This document shows, in pieces, positions 1-11,195 of a stretch of DNA of 64,000 bases. This DNA comes from Dactylorhiza incarnata (Eukaryota > Streptophyta > Magnoliopsida > Asparagales > Orchidaceae): contig JAWHQI010000099.1 of NCBI GenBank assembly GCA_033032865.1, positions 6,403,501 through 6,467,500 of the forward strand. Reading direction: 5' to 3'. The notes beneath the pieces are model-generated. The model had not been told where the DNA came from and ran no database searches. It worked only from the letters and a program-made list of their open reading frames with translations. The position numbers were made by a program, and so were the translations under genes. Numbering within the stretch: the first letter of the stretch is position 1; every line of letters starts with the position of its first letter.

Positions 1-236
1 CCCCCCTCTAGAGTAAATCTAAGATCTAATCTCACTTTTAGAGTGACAAACACCCTTCCATTTCTCTGTAAAAGTCCACTGACCATCTCCAACGCACTGC
101 CTTCGCTTTGCTGAGCTTCCAATGCCAATCACTGACACTCTTTGTCTACACTGGTTGCCTCTCGAATTCGATCTACTAGATCACACTACATCTCGATCCA
201 GTTCAGCCGAGCTGCGCTGGACTCACCCTTAGCCAC
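1..236 (-). pseudogene. Element A pol fragment: RNase H-integrase linker
   Basis: Read on the minus strand, this stretch continues the frame of the RNase H fragment at 7895-8552 exactly, once the MULE and one copy of its 10-bp target duplication are removed. The linker has the LNWIEM-type sequence that follows RNase H in Tekay elements (compare ANWILMHDE and the following region of element B). An in-frame TAG follows within about 15 codons. The remainder of integrase is outside the window. Confidence 0.75.
227..236. repeat. Left target-site duplication of the MULE (ccttagccac)
   Basis: The same 10 bases recur at 7895-7904 directly after the right terminus. They extend to 11 if the shared C is assigned to the duplication. 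The length is in the 8-11 bp range known for Mutator-like elements. Confidence 0.9.
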
Positions 237-290
237 GAATTTTTTTTTGGTCCAGTTATCGGACCCTAAAAATTGTCTGAGTATAAATAC
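237..290 (+). repeat. Left terminal inverted repeat of the MULE
   Basis: It starts with a short T-rich run and contains ggtccagttatcggacccta, which is found as its reverse complement at the right end. The shared part runs on to the gagtataaata motif, with a few mismatches and a one-base length difference in the T run. Confidence 0.92.
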
Positions 291-621
291 CCATACTTCA
301 TTTCACAAAAATGGATTTTCCCTCCCAAATTACCGCGTCTTCTCCCTCTTCTCTTCCAGCCAGCTGCTCAAGTTTCCCCTTCTCATTTTTTCCGTTGAGC
401 TGCATCGCTTCTTCTTCTTTCTTCCGGGAGCTGCATCTGTTCTTCTGCTTTCTTCCGGCGAGCTGCGCCTCGCTCTTTATTCTCCTTTTTTCTGGCGAGC
501 AGCAAACCTTTCTCCTTACTTCCTTTCTACCGGCGACAACCGACGTTGTCGTCCTCGCAAACTTCGTCCAAGCCACCGTCGACGTATCTTCCGACGAGAA
601 GTGCCGATCAGCTCCGCCACC

Positions 622-3197
622 ATGGAGAAATTTGGAGAAACTTTAGAGAAGAACATTCTGGCAGTCAATGTAAGCGACCGTCCTCGTATCTCTATATTTT
701 CTGTAGTTCTGGTTGTAAGTTTGATGCTGTTGGAGGTGTGATTGTAGGGTTTTGCAATGTGTTTATTTATGTTGATTGGGTAAAATCCGGTCGGAATTTG
801 TTTATTTGTACTCTTACTGGATTATTCTCCGGTCCGAGTATACCTGTTTTACAATTCAAGGTCATTTTTTCTTAGACTAATGACTCGTTTTAATCCGTAG
901 GAGAATGACATTGTTATCTTTGCGACCGTGCACTCTGATGAGGAAGCCTACAATATATACAGGGAGTACGCTCGCAAAGTTGGATTTAGTGTCCGTAAAG
1001 AACATATCTTATATTGGACACATACTCGAAATGTGAAGGCAAGAGAGTTTACATGTGCAAAAGCAGGCTTTAAAAGATTGAATCCAGAGAAGGATGCGCA
1101 AAGAAAATTCCGCAAACTTGATACTCGTACAGGCTGCTTGGTTAGTTTGCATTTTGCTGCTGATAAAGAGGGGAAGAATTGGGAAGTGGTGAGATTCGTA
1201 GAGGAACACAATCACCCACTCGCTCTAGAAAATGACAGTCATTTGTTGAGATCTCATCGGGAAATATCTAATGTCCAGGGAAGTCTTCTGAAGAGTATGA
1301 CTGGTGCTGGGATCAAAACAATTCAAGCATACAACTTCATGGCTGATGAGGTTGGTGGATACGAAAACATCGGTTTTTGTAAAACAGATGCATACAATTA
1401 CGTACAACGAGAACGAAGAGCACTAATAGAAAGCGGCGATGCCATGAGTTTGCTAAAAATATTTAAGGAAAGACAAATGACAGATAGCATGTTCTGCTAC
1501 GATGTCCAAACGAACGAGTTAGGACGTTTAACTAGTTTTTGCTGGACGAATGGTCATATCAAGATTGATTATGATACTTTCGGGGATGTTATTATTTTTG
1601 ATACACTATCGGTTGAATAAATATAACTTGGCTTGCGCTCCGTTTATTGGTATAAATCATCACTGGCAAAATGTCTTTGTAGGTGGCGCATTCGTTGCAG
1701 AGGAAACCATTGAATCTTTCTGTTGGGTTTTTGATACATTTTTAAGATTTGTCGGTGGAAAACAACCAAGCATTACTTTTACAGATTAGGATCAGGCGAT
1801 GGTCGTTGCAATTGCAAGGGTTTTTACAAGCACTCGACACCGCCTTTGTCAGTGGCATATTTCGAAGAAAGCTCCTTCAAAGGTTCCCTCCTTTAACAGT
1901 GATAAGAGTGTTAGAGCTTTATTCTACCACTGCATGAGCAAATGCGACGACCCGGATAAGTTTGATTCACATTGGAGTGGGATGATTTCAAGAGGCAACT
2001 TGAAAGACAACAAATGGCTTTCTGATCTGCACAAAATTAGAAATAGATGGTCTACTGCGTTTAATAAGGACATTCTAGACGTTGGAATTCTATTTACTCA
2101 GAGAAGCGAATCGGCGAACAATGTTTTACACGGCTGCGTAAAACCAACAAGTTCCCTTGTTGAATGTTATACCGGGATGGAGAAGATGATTTCATCTTGG
2201 CGTAGATCTGAACATGATGAAGATTTCAAGTGTAAGCATGGTACCATCACTTTGAAATTTAAAAATTGCCCTTTATTAAAACAAGCATCCAAAGTATATA
2301 CACAAGAAAAATGTTCTCCATTTTCGAACAAATTTTTATGGATGGAGCTATTAGTATGTGCTTTTGTGAGGAAGTTAGATATGAGGATGATCATATTTTA
2401 TATGTCACTAGATATTGTGATGCTTCTGTGGACGGCAAGCAATTGGTTGTTAAAGTTAACTCGAACACATTTGATGTTATGTGTTCATGCAAGGGTTCTG
2501 AAACTAGAGGAATGTTGTGCAAACACATCTTATGCGTATACAAATCGAAGAATATAAAACAAATAAATTCTTGTTACACTCTTGCGGCCAAGAAAGAATT
2601 TAACCTTTCAAAGAGCACTTTCATGAAAGAAGTCCAACCCAGCTTGGTATTTAGAAACCATCTTCTACGGTTCACTTACGAATTAGCCCAAATAGTTGAT
2701 ACGTGTTATCCGGCCCAGCAACATGTCTTGGCTGCCTTGACTGAATTAAGGAGAAGCACAGAAGATATTGTAGACAGAGAAGAGGGGGTGAAGAAAGGAT
2801 TTACTTAAGAAAATTTTCAAAGTACAAGCGGACTGAAGGATCCAAAAGGAGCACGTCGTAAAGGAGTGTAAAATGCTCGATTGAAGAGTTTTTTTGAAAA
2901 ACCGGCAAAGAAGCGAAGTAAGTTTGCATTTTTATATTTGATTTGTAAAATTACTTTCCATATGCTTGCAACTACGTTTAATTTTAATAGTGTACAAACT
3001 ATATAGGGAGGAAAAAGGAGTCTAAATCTACCACAGGAAGATTAGATGAAGAACCAAAGGAGTTCGACTTTATAGGAAGTGGCAACTTCGAGAAAAGCCC
3101 CGACAATGTGTCCCCCAATGTTTTCAGTGACGCGATTGACGAAGCATCTTTATCTGCGCCCTTCAATTTTTGTAGTGTCCCTGATGTGCTTCTTTGG
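622..3197 (+). pseudogene. FAR1/FHY3-type MULE transposase (degenerate)
   Basis: Domain order is as in FAR1-related proteins: an N-terminal FAR1 DNA-binding domain (SDEEAYNIYREYARKVGFS near 925-985), a MULE transposase core, then a SWIM zinc finger (CSCKGSETRGMLCKH near 2485-2527). I place the start at the ATG at 622 (context CACCATGG). A 48-nt exon 1 ends at 669, and an intron 670-900 (gtaagc...gtag) joins in frame to exon 2. Core acidic residues visible are the D of FGDVIIFDT, the D of TFTD and the E of RSESANN. Damage: a frameshift near 1600, an in-frame TAG at 1787-1789 where relatives have Gln, and a further frameshift near 2290. A basic tail continues to about 2915, and a probable intron (gtaagt near 2920 to tag near 3006) leads to a last exon ending near 3197. 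The protein would normally bind the element ends and cut DNA; this copy cannot. Confidence 0.85.
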
Positions 3198-3465
3198 TGA
3201 ACATTCATAGATTTTTTTATGTTTGTAACACTTTTGTATTCAACATAACCTCCACATGCTTTGTATTGTTTTTATTCTGTGAAATTATGGGCGGATTCAG
3301 TTTAATGTTATGGTATTGTGCCGTGCCTGGGAAAAAATATAATGCTTTGATGCTTTTTGGATCCTGTCGGGATTGAACCGTGCTGTGCCAAAAAAAATGT
3401 TATGTTTACACAAACACACACACACACATATAAACACGCACACACAAACCGTTCGGCCAGCGCCA
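3198..3465. other. MULE spacer with a CA-rich microsatellite
   Basis: No gene is visible. An AT-rich stretch is followed by a short (CA)n run around 3411-3430 and then the palindromic array. Confidence 0.6.
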
Positions 3466-4118
3466 GCTGTTCGTCGAACGGCCAGGCCGTTCGACGAACG
3501 GCCAGGCCAGTTCGTCGAACGGCCAGGCCAGTTCGTCGAACGGCCAGGCCAGTTCGTCGAACGGCCAGGCCAGTTCGTCGAACGGCCAGGCCAGTTCGTC
3601 GAACGGCCAGGCCAGTTCGTCTTCGTATATGTAGCAGTTCGACGAGCGCCAGTCGTTCGTCGAACGGCCAGGCCGTTCGACGAAATGGCCTGGCCGTTCG
3701 ACGAACTGGCCTGGCCGTTCGACGAACTGGCCTGGCCGTTCGACGAACTGGCCTGGCCGTTCGACGAACTGGCCTGGCCGTTCGACGAACGGCCAGGCCA
3801 GTTCGTCGAACGGCCAGGCCAGTTCGTCGAACGGCCAGGCCAGTTCGTCGAACGGCCAGGCCAGTTCGTCGAACGGCCAGGCCAGTTCGTCGAACGGCCA
3901 GGCCAGTTCGTCGAACGGCCAGGCCAGTTCGTCGAACGGCCAGGCCAGTTCGTCGAACGGCCAGGCCAGTTCGTCGAACGGCCAGGCCAGTTCGTCGAAC
4001 GGCCAGGCCAGTTCGTCGAACGGCCAGGCCAGTTCGTCGAACGGCCAGGCCATTTCGTCGAACGGCCTGGCCGTTCGACGAACGACTGGCGCTCGTCGAA
4101 CTGCTACATATACGAAAC
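3466..4118. repeat. Palindromic array of 21-bp units (gttcgtcgaac + ggccaggcca)
   Basis: About two dozen units of 21 bp, each made of the near-palindrome gttcgtcgaac plus ggccaggcca. A direct block (about 3490-3620) is followed by inverted units (about 3680-3790), then a second, longer direct block (about 3790-4050). A flank of about 70 bp at 3621-3690 (cgtatatgtagcagttcgac...) recurs as its reverse complement at 4050-4118, so the segment 3621-4118 is bounded by inverted repeats. Because 21 is a multiple of three, long frames with seven-residue repeats are open on both strands. They are by-products of the repeat, not genes. Confidence 0.93.
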
Positions 4119-4476
4119 TTTTCCCCGACACATAATCTCCTAAACCACCACAGAACCTTCAGATTTTTAAATCTCTCATAATATCCATATCTTCAGCATA
4201 TACAAAACTTTTCCCAAGTGAAGAGGCGGTTATATAAGATTAAACACAGAATATACTTTTCAATTGGTAAATATATCATAAAATATCATGTAGGAGAAGC
4301 TCAAAAATATACTAATATTGTGTTGTTAGGAAGAACTGTAAACTAGAAAAAACTGCAATCATTAACTGTAATGCCTTCATTAATAGTTCATTAACTCCAT
4401 GTTCGATATTTAAATCATATTGTTCGATATTTAAACCATAATGTTCGATATTTAAACCATAATGTTCGATATTTAA
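4119..4476. repeat. AT-rich spacer with a 21-bp tandem repeat (tgttcgatatttaaaccata)
   Basis: The first part is AT-rich with no gene. From about 4399 to 4476 there are four tandem copies of a 21-bp unit containing gttcgatatttaaa, ending at the stop of the Ulp1-like gene. This places it in the 3' flank of that gene. Confidence 0.75.
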
Positions 4477-7063
4477 CTATTGCTTTGAGCAAAAAAGCTC
4501 AATCATTTCGACCGCAATTTCAGCCCAAAATTTAGCCATCTTCTTCTGCCAGCCTTTGAATGAAGCCCAAGATACTGATTTTGAGCTAGCTATCGCCTCC
4601 ATGTACTTCAACACAAAGATCCCACAGTCATTCCCTCCTTCTGTGTAGGTGCCTCCGCCAATGTTTTGATGTCCCAATTCTTTATCCCAGGTGGCAGTGA
4701 CTTGCCTGTATCCTGCTCCAAGTTGGATATCTGGGGAAAAATAACACATTAGGAAAAAAAACATTCGAAAACACAGCCCAAAAATAAATAAATAGAATAT
4801 ACCAATGAGGGCAATATAGAATTATGCATCGGGTTGGGCATTGAATCATAGAAGTACCACAACTGTTCTTCTAAACTACAAGTTAACAATGCCCAGTGGC
4901 CCGGCAAGTGCACTGACATCAAAATAATATCGGCCACTTCGACATTTCTTGGGGTTATGTGGGTCAGTAATCGATCGTAGTCGACACCGCAACTCTTATA
5001 ATACTGCATATATATAATATTTTAACATAACATCACTAGATAACAAATAATATAAAAATTTAAATTATAACTCTTACTGCATAATTTGGAGAGACATATA
5101 TAAGGTTTCTCCATGCCTTCGGGGATTTGCTCCTCCGAATATCCAACACAATGGCAAAGACATCTAGATGGCTATCCATTAGCCATCCTTGCCACAATAA
5201 ATCCTCCATACCCTCTCTAGTTAATGTTGTGTTGCCACAATCGAATAAACGGTCCCTATAATATGGAGAGAGAAAAAATGAGTCACAACATAATGAAATG
5301 CTCATGTTGTACCATCTAGCTTAAATCCCTGTATTGTATATAAAGTAACAATGACATTTGTATTAATAATCAGAAGTTTAAGTGCTAGAAATTTATTTGT
5401 ATTAATAATCAAAAGTAAAATAATGAAATGCTCATGTAGATGAAAGTGCCAGAATATTAAATACGCATAGACCAAGCTCTACAAATATAAAATACGCATA
5501 GTCGAAGACAATCACAATTACCTCTTGCCATACCGACTCAATGTTGAGTCTACGACTTCTCTTGCTGTCGCTGTCAAATGCGATCGTCCCGGGAATTGGA
5601 TTTCTTCTTTCCCGGTCGATTTGGTAGATAGACGTGTTCTTTTGAGGCTTTTCAAATCGGGTGTGGATTCACTAACACTAATTGTTTCCTTTAATGATTT
5701 ATTTTGTGTGGGAGGAACTAACGTAACAATGGGTGAAGATGGTGTGGGGACAACTGACTCCTTCTTAATCAGGGCCATAAGAGAATCAAATCTCTCTTGG
5801 CAATTGCTTCGCAGTTCACGGACCTCAGCCAGAATTTTTTCTTCGGATTGATTAATCTGTCTTTTAATTAACTTCTTCAATTCCTCTTCTTTTTTCTTCT
5901 TCTCCTTCTCTTTCTTGCTCTTCTCCAACAATCTTTTAGCCTTCTCCCTATCCATCGACTCCTCAGCCACTTTCTTAACTTTTCCAACTATTTTCTTCGT
6001 CGGCCTCAACTTTAGAACCTCCTCGAAAGAGGAGTCTGACTCCTCAGGACCGAGTACATCTTGCTCCTCCGCACTTAAGCAAACAAAACTTAGTCTTACC
6101 TACACATAAGAGATGTTGTGAACATCATCAAGTAGTAGGGAGAACACAATTAACAAGAAGAACCAAACCTAATATAGAACATGAAGCTACCTCTTTCTTT
6201 GGAAATAACAGTCTGGGCAGATCTTCACAGAACTTATAACTAAAACCACCTTTGGCGGCCCATCGGCATAAACGTGGCTTATCCATCGCATCCACCGGCA
6301 CCTGTAAGTTGGTGTGTTCGTAAAACCAAACCTAGAAGATAGTAAATCAAAAAAAATTATTCAATAGAACCTCAATAGTACTGCATCAACATATTCAGTA
6401 TTAAACATATTAAGAACCCACCACAAGTATAATGGAGCAGCCTTCGAGGTAGCCCAGACTGGCAGGTTCTTTTCGGGAGCAGCTCAGTGTATGTAGATCC
6501 TCAATTTGCTTATGTAGAAATGTATGCACGGCCTTCGGCCAATTATATTTTCTAAAATCGTCTAATCCACGGAACTTTTCTAGGCATAATGGAAGTCTAA
6601 GAGACTTCAAGCGAAATAAAAACCTGCAAAGTACGTACTTCACTAGTGCATAAACTCTTTCCACTTCCATTTCATTAGAAGACGCCTCTATATTAGCTAA
6701 TTCATTGAGATGGGTTACTAGGTCCGATTGTGTCACATTTGATAACGGTAATCTCTTAAACTCATAATCATGTCCCCTATTGGGTAGGCCAAGTATAAGG
6801 GATACCTCATTGACAGTCATTCTAATGTAATATTGGCCTAATAGAAATGCACCCTTATCCGGCCTATACAACCTAATGAGTCTGTAGAGCAGCAAAATAT
6901 TCTGTGGTAGGTCGGGTAGGGTGAAAAAATGCATCACAGAAGAGTTAATTAAGATATTCCTTGAGCCCTCTATAAGAACATCCAACAAGGGTTCTGCTTG
7001 TTTCTTAAATGTGGAAATTGCGCATCTACTGTTTAGGCATATAACTGCTGCTTGGCCATCCAT
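4477..7063 (-). CDS. Ulp1-like C48 cysteine protease gene carried by the MULE (multi-exon, approximate structure)
   Basis: Minus-strand exons in order: an N-terminal block (about 7063-6410) with the plant-mobile type motif EVSLILGLPNRG, a lysine/glutamate-rich coiled-coil block (6009-5518), a short block (5305-5060), and the protease core (5009-4803 and 4730-4477). The core shows the catalytic His in LPGHWALL, the Asp in FYDSMPN and the Cys in GGNDCGIFVLKYME, as in Ulp1/SENP enzymes that remove SUMO. One intron is clear at 4802-4731 (gtatat...ccccag). Other exon edges are not resolved. The start at 7063 (MDGQ...) is the first plausible ATG but could be an internal exon edge. I see no certain stop inside the exons, so it may be intact, but the missing splice sites keep this open. 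Its role in MULE transposition is not established. Confidence 0.72.
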
Positions 7064-7841
7064 CTGCATATAAAATACATAAACAATGGCGTGATCCGGG
7101 ATAAATCCAGCCGGAAATACCCTAAACCCAAACAAGTGTAATGTTCAGCTGTGATACGGGATAGATCCGGCCGGATATGCAAAAATGTAGGCCAAAAAAA
7201 AAATACACACACACCAACCAAAACATAAGCAGCAAAAAAACCAGGGCAGATCTTACAACAAACACCTAAATTCTCAAATTCACTACACAATCGATTCTAC
7301 AAATATGGCCTCGAAATTCAGTACTTAACTCCTAACCTAAGTCCATGTTAGATGAAAACAGAAATTTCTATGAAAGCAGTACTCAACTTCTAACCTAAGT
7401 TTATGTTAGATGAAAACCGAAATTTCTATGAAAGCTCAAATTCAGTACTCAATTTTTCTAACCTAAGTTCATGTTAGAACAAAACAAAAAATTTCCTTCA
7501 TGAAATCGAAAATATTGTAGTATGTCTGTGTGCTACCACATTTTTAATCGGAACTTCATACCTAGTCGGAACGATCGGCCTCCGCAAGTTGTAGTCTGTC
7601 TAAAAACCCTAATCCAAGAACTGCCCCTCACTGCTCTGCGTCGCCGTCGAGCTCGGCGTCGCCGTCGAGTGACAGAATATTTTCCTCTACCTCCTCTGAA
7701 CTCGTGTGGCTGAAGAGTTAGGGCCCGATCTTTCTCCGACGAAAGGTGTTTCCGGCGAGGGTTTGAGTGGAGCGAGCAGATTTGAATTTGAAAGGCAGTT
7801 TCGGGGAAGCAAATGATAGTGGGGCCCAGCTGTAAGAAAAT
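7064..7841 (-). promoter_or_regulatory. 5' region of the Ulp1-like gene, with a 60-bp tandem repeat
   Basis: No coding exon is recognised here. Between about 7319 and 7490 there are three diverged tandem copies of roughly 60-65 bp containing aacctaagt-atgttaga and gaaatttctatgaaag. On the minus strand this is where the promoter and leader of the Ulp1-like gene should lie. An aaaaccctaa motif occurs near 7601-7610 on the plus strand. I could not choose a TATA box. Confidence 0.5.
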
Positions 7842-7894
7842 ATATTTATACTCGGACCGTTTTTAGGGTCCGATAACTGGACCAAAAAATTTTC
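7842..7894 (-). repeat. Right terminal inverted repeat of the MULE
   Basis: It is the reverse complement of the left terminus: on the minus strand it reads gaaaattttttggtccagtt and then the same ggaccctaaaaa and gagtataaata motifs. The first base is a G, as in the left end. Confidence 0.92.
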
Positions 7895-7904
7895 CCTTAG
7901 CCAC
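7895..7904. repeat. Right target-site duplication of the MULE (ccttagccac)
   Basis: Exact copy of 227-236, lying within pol of element A. Confidence 0.9.
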
Positions 7905-8668
7905 ACACACAATGCCAAGAGAGTCAAACTCTCGCACCAAACGCTCGTCATGCGCTTCAATCCAATTTCCTTGCCCAGAGTACTTCCTACTCAAGGCGTT
8001 AGCCACCACATTGGCCCTGCCTGGAGTATACTGAATCGCTATGTCGTAGTCCCCAAAGAACTCGACCCACCTACGCTGCCTCATATTAAGATCCTTCTGA
8101 TCTAAAAGATACCTCAAGCTTTTGTGGTCCGTGAAGATTTCAACCTTCGCACCATACACGTAATGCCGCCACAACTTCAACGCAAAAATTACCGCCGCCA
8201 ACTCCAAGTCATGGACGGGGTAATTTCTCTCATAAGGCTTTAGCTGCCTCGACCCATAAGCTATCACGTTGCCATGCTGCACATGCACGCAACCCAAACC
8301 GCACCCTGACGCGTCGCTGAAAATTTGGAATCCCTCAGTCCCACTAGGAAGACTTAGGATTGGAGCAGACATCAATCTTTCCTTCAAGGTCTCGAACGCA
8401 TGAGCACACTCCGGCGTCCACACAAACTTCTGGTCCTTTTGGGTAAGAGTGGTGAGGGGAAAAGCTATCCGCGAAAAGTTCTCAATGAACCTTCTGTAAT
8501 AACCAGCTAGTCCAAGGAAACTCGGGAATTCCGCCACGGCAGTACAGGCCAATCTCTAAGGGCTTCAATCTTCGCAGGATCCACCACCACCCCATCTCCA
8601 CTAATCACGTGGCCCAAGAATGCCACTTTCCCGATCCAGAACTCGCACTTTGAGAACTTCGCATAAAG
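7905..8668 (-). pseudogene. Element A RT-RNase H connection and RNase H
   Basis: Gypsy RNase H with [10 protein letters not shown], the glutamate of [11 protein letters not shown] and the [10 protein letters not shown] segment. The last active-site motif reads NVVANALSR where element B has NVVADALSR, so an active-site Asp is Asn. Upstream, GLAGYYRRF is preceded by a frameshift near 8545 and by the CEFW / FLGHVIS linker in another frame up to the TAG at 8669. It belongs to the same protein as the RT just upstream. Confidence 0.85.
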
Positions 8669-9792
8669 CTAGTTCTCCCTCAATGTCTGCAACACTATTC
8701 TCAGATGAGACTCATGCTCCGCCTTTGACTTCGAATACACTAAGATGTCATCAATGAACACCACCACGAACGAATCCAGGTATTGTCGAAACACTCGGTT
8801 CATTAAATCCATGAACACTGATGGCGCGTTCGTCAAACCGAACAGCATCACCGAGAAATCAAAATGACCATATCTCTTCCCAAATGCCATCTTGGGAATA
8901 TCCTCTTCTCGAATCCTCAACTGATAGTAACTCGACTTCAAGTCTAAGTTGGAGTACACCGTCGACCCCACCAGCTGATCAAACAAATCATCGATCCGCA
9001 GAATCGGGTACTTATTCTTGATGGTCAACTTATTCAACTCGCGATAGTCTATGCACAACCGCATACTACCATCCTTCTTTTTAACGAACAACACCGGCGC
9101 ACTCCGTGGTGAGGAGCTGGGCCTAATGTACCCCTGCTCGAGCAACTCTTGCAACTGCACCTTTAACTTGGCCAGTTCCCTTGGTGCCATCCTAAATGGA
9201 GGATGCGACACCGGCCTCGCATCCGACACCAACTCAATTGAAAAGTCGATTTCACGCTGAGGAGACACTCCCGGAAGCTCCTCAGGGAACACATCCTCGA
9301 ATTCCTCCACCACTGGCACTTCTCCGATTGCCAACTTTGTGGAGCGAGTCTCCAACAAAGCGACAAATGCCTCACCTCCTTGATTCACCGCACGCACCAT
9401 TTGCACAGCAGAAATCAGGGAGCAGGCCACTCCGCATAGGCCCTCAAACTTGACCTCCGCTCTTCCTTCACTCCTTAAGGTCACCACCTTAAACAGGCAG
9501 TCAATACTAGCTCGTTGCTCTGCAAGCCAGTCCATCCCCAGGATGATGTCAAATTCGGCTAGTGGTAGAATTGCTGCTACCAACTCGAAATCACACTCGC
9601 AAATCCTCAGCACAATACGTCCTTTCCTTCCAGTGGTCATGACAGACCCATTCGGCATGCGCACACTAAGCTCCGCCTCTGCCTCGATAGTCTCAACACC
9701 GATACTCCGGGTAAAGCTTTCCACAAGGAAAGAGTGTGATGCTCCCGTGTCGAACAACACTCTAAAGGGATAGCCAGAAACTAGAACGAAGC
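8669..9792 (-). pseudogene. Element A aspartic protease and reverse transcriptase
   Basis: Read on the minus strand from the end of the intron at 9792. The protease motif is [11 protein letters not shown]. The RT motifs are [33 protein letters not shown] and the catalytic [10 protein letters not shown]. The frame ends at a TAG (8669-8671) where element B has CAG (SQLYAKFSK), a C-to-T change at a CHG site. The spliced junction with gag gives [14 protein letters not shown], matching element B at the same place. Confidence 0.87.
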
Positions 9793-9860
9793 CTAACACG
9801 CATATGATGAATATGAAAGGTCGCAAACAGGTTAAAACTATTAAACGAAAACTTTCATAC
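9793..9860 (-). other. Candidate 68-nt intron between gag and protease (element A)
   Basis: On the minus strand the donor is cag|gtatga and the acceptor is gtgttag|g. Without splicing, Gag ends at a TAA inside the intron; with splicing, Gag joins protease in phase 1. Element B has an intron at the same codon (59528-59610). The pol frame is also open through the region, so a -1 frameshift is an alternative. Confidence 0.6.
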
Positions 9861-11029
9861 CTGTCACCACGTCAGGTTGACGAATCGCTTCCTGCTGCCC
9901 GAGGTTGTATGCTCTAGGATGCACAGGTGGGAAACGGGAAGCACTGGACTCCGCCGCCTTCCTTTTCTCCCCAACACTAGGACCAGAACGCACCGACTGC
10001 TCCTGCCTCTGCTCTGGCTCAACTCCACTCTCGAAATAGACCCGAGCTATGTGTCCCACTTTGCCACACTTGTAGAATGCCACTGGCCCCTTGGAACGGA
10101 ACTCTCCAGAAGCCGCACCGCTCCTCTCGCCAGTCCTGAAAGGACGGGGCTTTTTCTTCCACCAACTTTTCTCAGACTTCCCCTGAGACTGAGATGACTT
10201 ACTTTCTCCCTGCTTTGCCGCCAAGCCCTTGCGGCGCTGGGTTCACTCCATATCATTCTCCAATGTTTGAGCAGCTTCAACTAACTCATTGAACCCAGCA
10301 TTCTTTAAGGCTATCAGAGGTTGCCTTTAATTCTCTCTCAGACCCTGATAGAAGAGATTATCCCTCTCCTCATCGTCTGCCATTGTCGTTTTCGTGTAAC
10401 GACCCAACTGAGTAAACTCCTGCAAGTACTCGTCTACCATCTTCTCGCGTCGCACCAAGTGCAAGAACTGCCGCTGAAGGGCGAACCTCATCGAAGAGGG
10501 GATATAGCGCTTCAGGAAGTCATTCCCGAACTCTTCTATGGACGGGGCACGTCCAGGGAAATGACGACCGCTATGATTCACCCACCACAGCTTGGTGTCG
10601 CCTTCTAACATAAACGCTGTGAACTGCGACTGCTTGTCCTCTGGGGTCTCTACCGCTTTCAGGAGTTCCTGAATTCTCGCCAACCAATCCTCGGCGTCCG
10701 TCGGAGTGCCAACTCCTTTGAACGCCGGAGGATGGAAACTCAGATAGTACTTCATCTGACGATCTCCTTGCCCAACCACTCTCTCGGCTAACGGCTCTAC
10801 CTGTCTTACTCCCACCTCCGGCGTCACAGTGGACGGAGTAACAGGAGTCACAGCCTGCACTATAGGCATCACAATCTGTGGCATTGACGCAGCTTGAGCC
10901 TCCACCATTGCCTCTGCTAGCATACGACAAAAGTCTGCTGGGGACACACCCATATTCACAAGGGCTGGGGCCGTTGCACTACTTGTCGATGGCTCCTCTT
11001 GATGCCTCAACGTCCCCGCATCGTCGCCA
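9861..11029 (-). pseudogene. Element A Gag
   Basis: Minus-strand Gag with the retrotransposon gag domain (PPAFKGVGTPTDAEDWLARI, then FLKRYIPSSMRFALQRQFL, then the VDEYLQEFTQLGRY segment). A zinc-knuckle relic follows whose second part is degraded (FYKCGKVGHIARVYFE: CX-CGKVGH with the last Cys replaced). In-frame stops occur at 10324-10326 (TAA) and near 10243 (TGA), in one continuous frame. The frame opens at 11029 directly after gcttatgctag and has no nearby ATG, as in element B. The C-terminal motif [14 protein letters not shown] matches element B. Confidence 0.83.
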
Positions 11030-11183
11030 CCATCCTAGCATAAGCAAGAAAAAAAAATGAATCAAACTCTATTCGCAAGACTCGAACGCAAGGACATTCA
11101 TGGTCCCACAAGGTACTCCTATGTGGACAACCTCTTAACACGATCCGAATACGCTAAACCTCAACAAGAACGCTAACCTCTTT

Positions 11184-11192
11184 CTGATACCA
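11184..11192 (-). other. Primer binding site of element A (tRNA-iMet type)
   Basis: On the minus strand it reads TGGTATCAG, three bases inside the LTR end, complementary to the 3' end of initiator tRNA-Met. Confidence 0.85.
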
Positions 11193-11195
11193 AAT

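Larger units (their letters stand above)
237..7894 (+). mobile_element. Mutator-like element (MULE) with FAR1-type transposase and a Ulp1-like gene
   Basis: A DNA transposon of about 7.66 kb bounded by matching terminal inverted repeats and a 10-bp target duplication. It carries a degenerate FAR1/FHY3-class MULE transposase gene on the plus strand (622-3197) and a convergent multi-exon Ulp1 (C48) protease gene on the minus strand (7063-4477). Between the two lies a large palindromic array of 21-bp units. MULEs that carry Ulp1-like genes are known in plants (Kaonashi/CUMULE types). The insertion interrupts pol of element A, and removing it restores that reading frame. Confidence 0.92.

Noticed and set aside
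142..875. Possible small genes at the left end
   Set aside because: The span crosses the MULE boundary at 237; only the ATG at 622 with a spliced exon leads into a recognisable protein.
3466..4118. CRISPR-like array
   Set aside because: Units are contiguous with no unique spacers, and the genome is a plant's.
3357..4181. Long overlapping frames on both strands with a seven-residue repeat (VERPGQF / DELAWPF types)
   Set aside because: They arise because the 21-bp repeat unit is a multiple of three and has no stop in several frames; no start context, domain or codon bias supports a protein.
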